This document shows positions 61,529 through 64,000 of a DNA stretch of 64,000 nucleotides, piece by piece. The notes below the pieces were generated by a model. The model was not told the origin of the DNA and did no database searches. It saw nothing but the letters and a program-made list of their open reading frames with translations. Source of the DNA: Plantago elongata (taxonomy: Eukaryota; Streptophyta; Magnoliopsida; Lamiales; Plantaginaceae); NCBI GenBank assembly GCA_036897095.1, contig JAYMSP010000073.1:1-64000 (forward strand), written 5' to 3'. Both the position numbers and the translations under genes were made by a program. Each line of letters opens with the position of its first letter. Position 1 is the first letter of the stretch.

Positions 61529-63525
61529 ATGTCGTCTGTAAGTTTTTCTCTCTGTTTTCTGATCAATTTCTTGTAATGGATCATCATTGTTCTTGAATTT
61601 TTGCATGGATGTTTCATTTCTTGATGATTTGATGTTTTGATTGTGTAATTTTGTTTCGTTTTTATCTGCTGCTATGGGAGAATTGTTAGAAAAGATTGGA
61701 TGTTTTTGTTGATTTCAATAAACCCTACATTTGCAACCTTGAGATACGTGTATGCTGAGAAATTGTTTGAGGGTGCTGTTTAGTGCTGATGTTTTTCGAT
61801 GATGATCGGAAATTTAAGCGAATGGTTATCGATTGCGAAACGTTGATGGGTAGGCTAGGAACTAGCAGAGGTAACAGAACAGAATTGAGTCTAGTGCATT
61901 TAATTTCTAATCTGCCATATAGATTGTGAATTTGTGAGTCTTGGAACAGGAAAGAGTATTAATGTGAAACTTGACATGGATTTATCTGCAAAACTTACTA
62001 TTTTAGCTAGTCAACATTTTGGTTGTTACCAGGGAGAAACATGATTTTTATCGGTTGTTTGATAGTTATATAAATTCGTGTATAGAGTAACTAGGCCTCC
62101 AAGGATTATAAGTCTGTGGAGTCAATTTTACGTTTGAATGTATGGAAATTCGAGTCACATTGAGACCAGGGGCGGAGCCAGAATTGAAGATGGCATGTGA
62201 CTAAGTGGGTTTTAAACACATTTGGGGAAATTGAAGTTCAACTTGTGCTATGTTGCAAAAGGGGCAAACATATGGTGTGTTTTTTTTCTTCTTTTTTTGA
62301 GGGTGTGGCTATAGCAATAAGTAAGCACCGTGGCACAAAGCTACCTCCACCCCTGAGTGAGAATAAGCACAAGTGTTAGCATTGCCTGTGGGTTGAATGT
62401 CCGTACCTGCTACTGCTACCCTCTAGTTCAGTCCCTGATTGATATTCTCCTGTTGTGAATTACAAAGTTACATGTAAGACAGCCAAAGAACCAGAACAAG
62501 TAGATGTATGTATATATATACACACACAAGGAGGCATACTCAAAACACACTGACATGGGAATTTGAGATGATATACCAAGAGTAAGCTGAGTAAATTTGC
62601 TTTTTGTAGAGTTTCCTATCCACATTTAACCTTTAAGTAATGTGTATATGTGGACCGTATACGCTTTCTCCTATCATTTATCCACTAGTTTGTTGCTTGT
62701 ATTTTCTTGAGCTAGAACAATTTGATCTAGATTAAGGATTAGCAGCTTTACGCAATGAAAGTTACATGTGTCTCTTGAGTAGACAATTTATAGAGTTGAA
62801 GATTGTCTTGATATGAGGTTTAGTATTCTCAATTACTGCAATATCCAGTTTTTACTTCGATTAGGCTCTTATACATGTAGCTGTTTACACTTTGAAATAC
62901 TCAGGTGGTTTTCATGCAATATGTGGAGATTTTGTAGCTCTTATATGCCATTTTGAGACTCTTTATTAGTAGTTGTGTTTGAAGCTTGAACTCCATTTGT
63001 ATATATGCTTCTGTCTTGTGCACAAGCATCAAAACAAATTATCATGTGTTACACCATACCAAATTATGATTTTGCAATGCAGCATGAAAAGGGTCGGCCA
63101 TTGCCGAAGTTTGGGGAATGGGACGTGAATAATCCAGCCTCGGCTGATGGATTTACAGTCATCTTTGCAAAGGCGAGGGATGAAAAGAAATCTACTGGCT
63201 CAGCTGGGGCTCCTCAGCCCCCTCCTAGAAGAGATACCGGTCCTCAACACCAACAATCTCCTGAAGAGCCCCAGAAGGTTTTCCCCTGTTTACCTATTCT
63301 ATACTTTCATATTAAGGGAGTTTTTAATTGAGTTTAAAACTATACGTATCTATTCTTGTTATGCTTATAAGGTGCATTTCTTAACTCTGGAACAAACAGT
63401 TTACTTCAGTCAGGAAAAGTATAAGCTGCTTAATTTATAGGAACATTACCTTGAAACTTAAGCATTATGCATTTTAAGTGAACTGCTTGTTATTTGTGCA
63501 GAAAACTTGGCTGTGCTGTTTCTGA
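61529..63525 (+). CDS. NOI/RIN4-domain protein
   Basis: NOI-family proteins carry the nitrate-induced (NOI) motif shared with the immune regulator RIN4 and are mostly plasma-membrane associated. Exons 61529-61537 (only nine bases, M-S-S), 63083-63277 and 63502-63525 (TGA) give 75 residues. Exon 2 begins [20 protein letters not shown], the NOI core, then [16 protein letters not shown] and a Pro/Gln-rich linker. Exon 3 supplies KTWLCCF, the C-terminal cysteine pair that is S-acylated in RIN4-type proteins. PKFGEWD fits the site cut by the bacterial effector AvrRpt2 in RIN4-family proteins. The tiny first exon and its 1.5-kb intron were chosen because ATG-TCG-TCT is followed by GTAAGT and joins in frame; the same three-exon layout occurs in other NOI genes as I recall them. 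Confidence 0.9.
62166..62356. repeat. Dispersed repeat in NOI intron 1
   Basis: This segment starts GGGGCGGAGCCAG and ends CTACCTCCACCCCTG, so its ends are roughly complementary. Similar GGGGCGGAGCC-type ends occur near 14470 and 18222. It has no coding capacity. Confidence 0.4.
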
Positions 63526-64000
63526 AGAGTTGATAAATATAAAAGGTTCAGTGTGGCAGATTCCGCAATGAAGTTGAGGGGCGACAGATGGCTGTAAAAC
63601 TTTACTGTTTCTGTAGTTATATGATAAACAAGTTCTTCGAATTTCTATACTTGTCCTAAATACATTTGGCGGAAATGGAATTGTGAAAAGAGATTAAACT
63701 TCATGCTTGTTTTTGTCAACAACTCTTGTGGTCCGTATGATAAAATGTTGCTGGTTCTCCTCACTCCCTCTGTATTTTAATTCGAAATCTTGAAATTGTA
63801 ATACTTCTATAAACCAGGTCTACTAGATCTTGTAATGCGAATGTTATGACAGTCACAATTGCATTACATCATATGCAAATCATATGGGGAACAAAGATAA
63901 GAACATTGCATTAGAAAAACCAAATCAAGCAAACTAAAACAGAACTAACATCCACAAATCAACAACACAAAACTACCGAAAGTCTGAGACAAGTACTATA
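63526..64000. other. 3' UTR of the NOI gene and window edge
   Basis: No gene is recognisable. A-rich sequence at the right edge could be the 3' UTR of a minus-strand neighbour outside the window. Confidence 0.4.

Noticed and set aside
1-64000. CRISPR arrays, bacterial operons, organelle insertions, rRNA
   Set aside because: None seen; all repeats are eukaryotic transposon or minisatellite types and all genes are nuclear, mostly intron-containing.

Overview
The window is nuclear DNA of a flowering plant, almost certainly a eudicot. Genes are split by AT-rich GT-AG introns, intergenic DNA is AT-rich and full of small transposon relics, and every recognised protein belongs to an ordinary plant family. 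An R2R3-MYB resembling the Antirrhinum 'Myb-related 315' type hints at an asterid, possibly Lamiales, but this rests on memory and is weak. I rebuilt exon structures by hand from splice sites, reading-frame continuity and family recognition.

Layout, left to right. 528-6024 (+): the 3' part of a PGAP1-type GPI inositol-deacylase, with its catalytic half off the left edge. 8000-9747 (-): a GT92 glycosyltransferase with a membrane anchor on a separate first exon. 9748-19428: 9.7 kb of gene-free DNA holding a long-TIR element, a tRNA-derived repeat and MITE debris. 19429-20406 (+): an R2R3-MYB. 22526-26125 (+): an organellar RsgA-type ribosome-assembly GTPase. 27633-31720 (-): PRP4/LACHESIS, a U4/U6 snRNP WD40 protein, with a 5' UTR intron. 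32473-33781 (+): a small DUF971 (GBBH-like N-terminal) protein made of four short exons. 35263-39365 (+): a peptidyl-serine alpha-galactosyltransferase with two tandem catalytic domains. 40322-42739 (-): a FAR1-related (FRS) domesticated transposase with two FAR1 domains, whose 3' end is copied twice more in tandem just downstream. 43930-48700: a repeat block dominated by two arrays of short degenerate motifs. 48911-49489 (-): an unrecognised Cys/His-motif protein. 50781-52776 (-) and 54767-56743 (+): cystinosin and the F1-ATPase assembly factor ATP12, divergently arranged. 57312-57652 (-): a two-exon secreted cysteine-rich peptide. 60156-61006: a Pack-MULE-like element carrying a broken calmodulin-like fragment. 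61529-63525 (+): a NOI/RIN4-domain protein.

The genes are independent housekeeping or regulatory loci, not a pathway cluster. Several act in the secretory or endomembrane system (PGAP1, GT92, serine galactosyltransferase, cystinosin), two in organelles (RsgA, ATP12) and three in nuclear gene expression (MYB, PRP4, FRS). The most interesting items are the FRS tail triplication, a young about 91-bp SINE with a perfect 16-bp target duplication, the Pack-MULE-like capture, the cysteine-rich peptide hidden by its splice, a probable GC-AG intron in ATP12, and the nested motif arrays at 44.3-47.6 kb.
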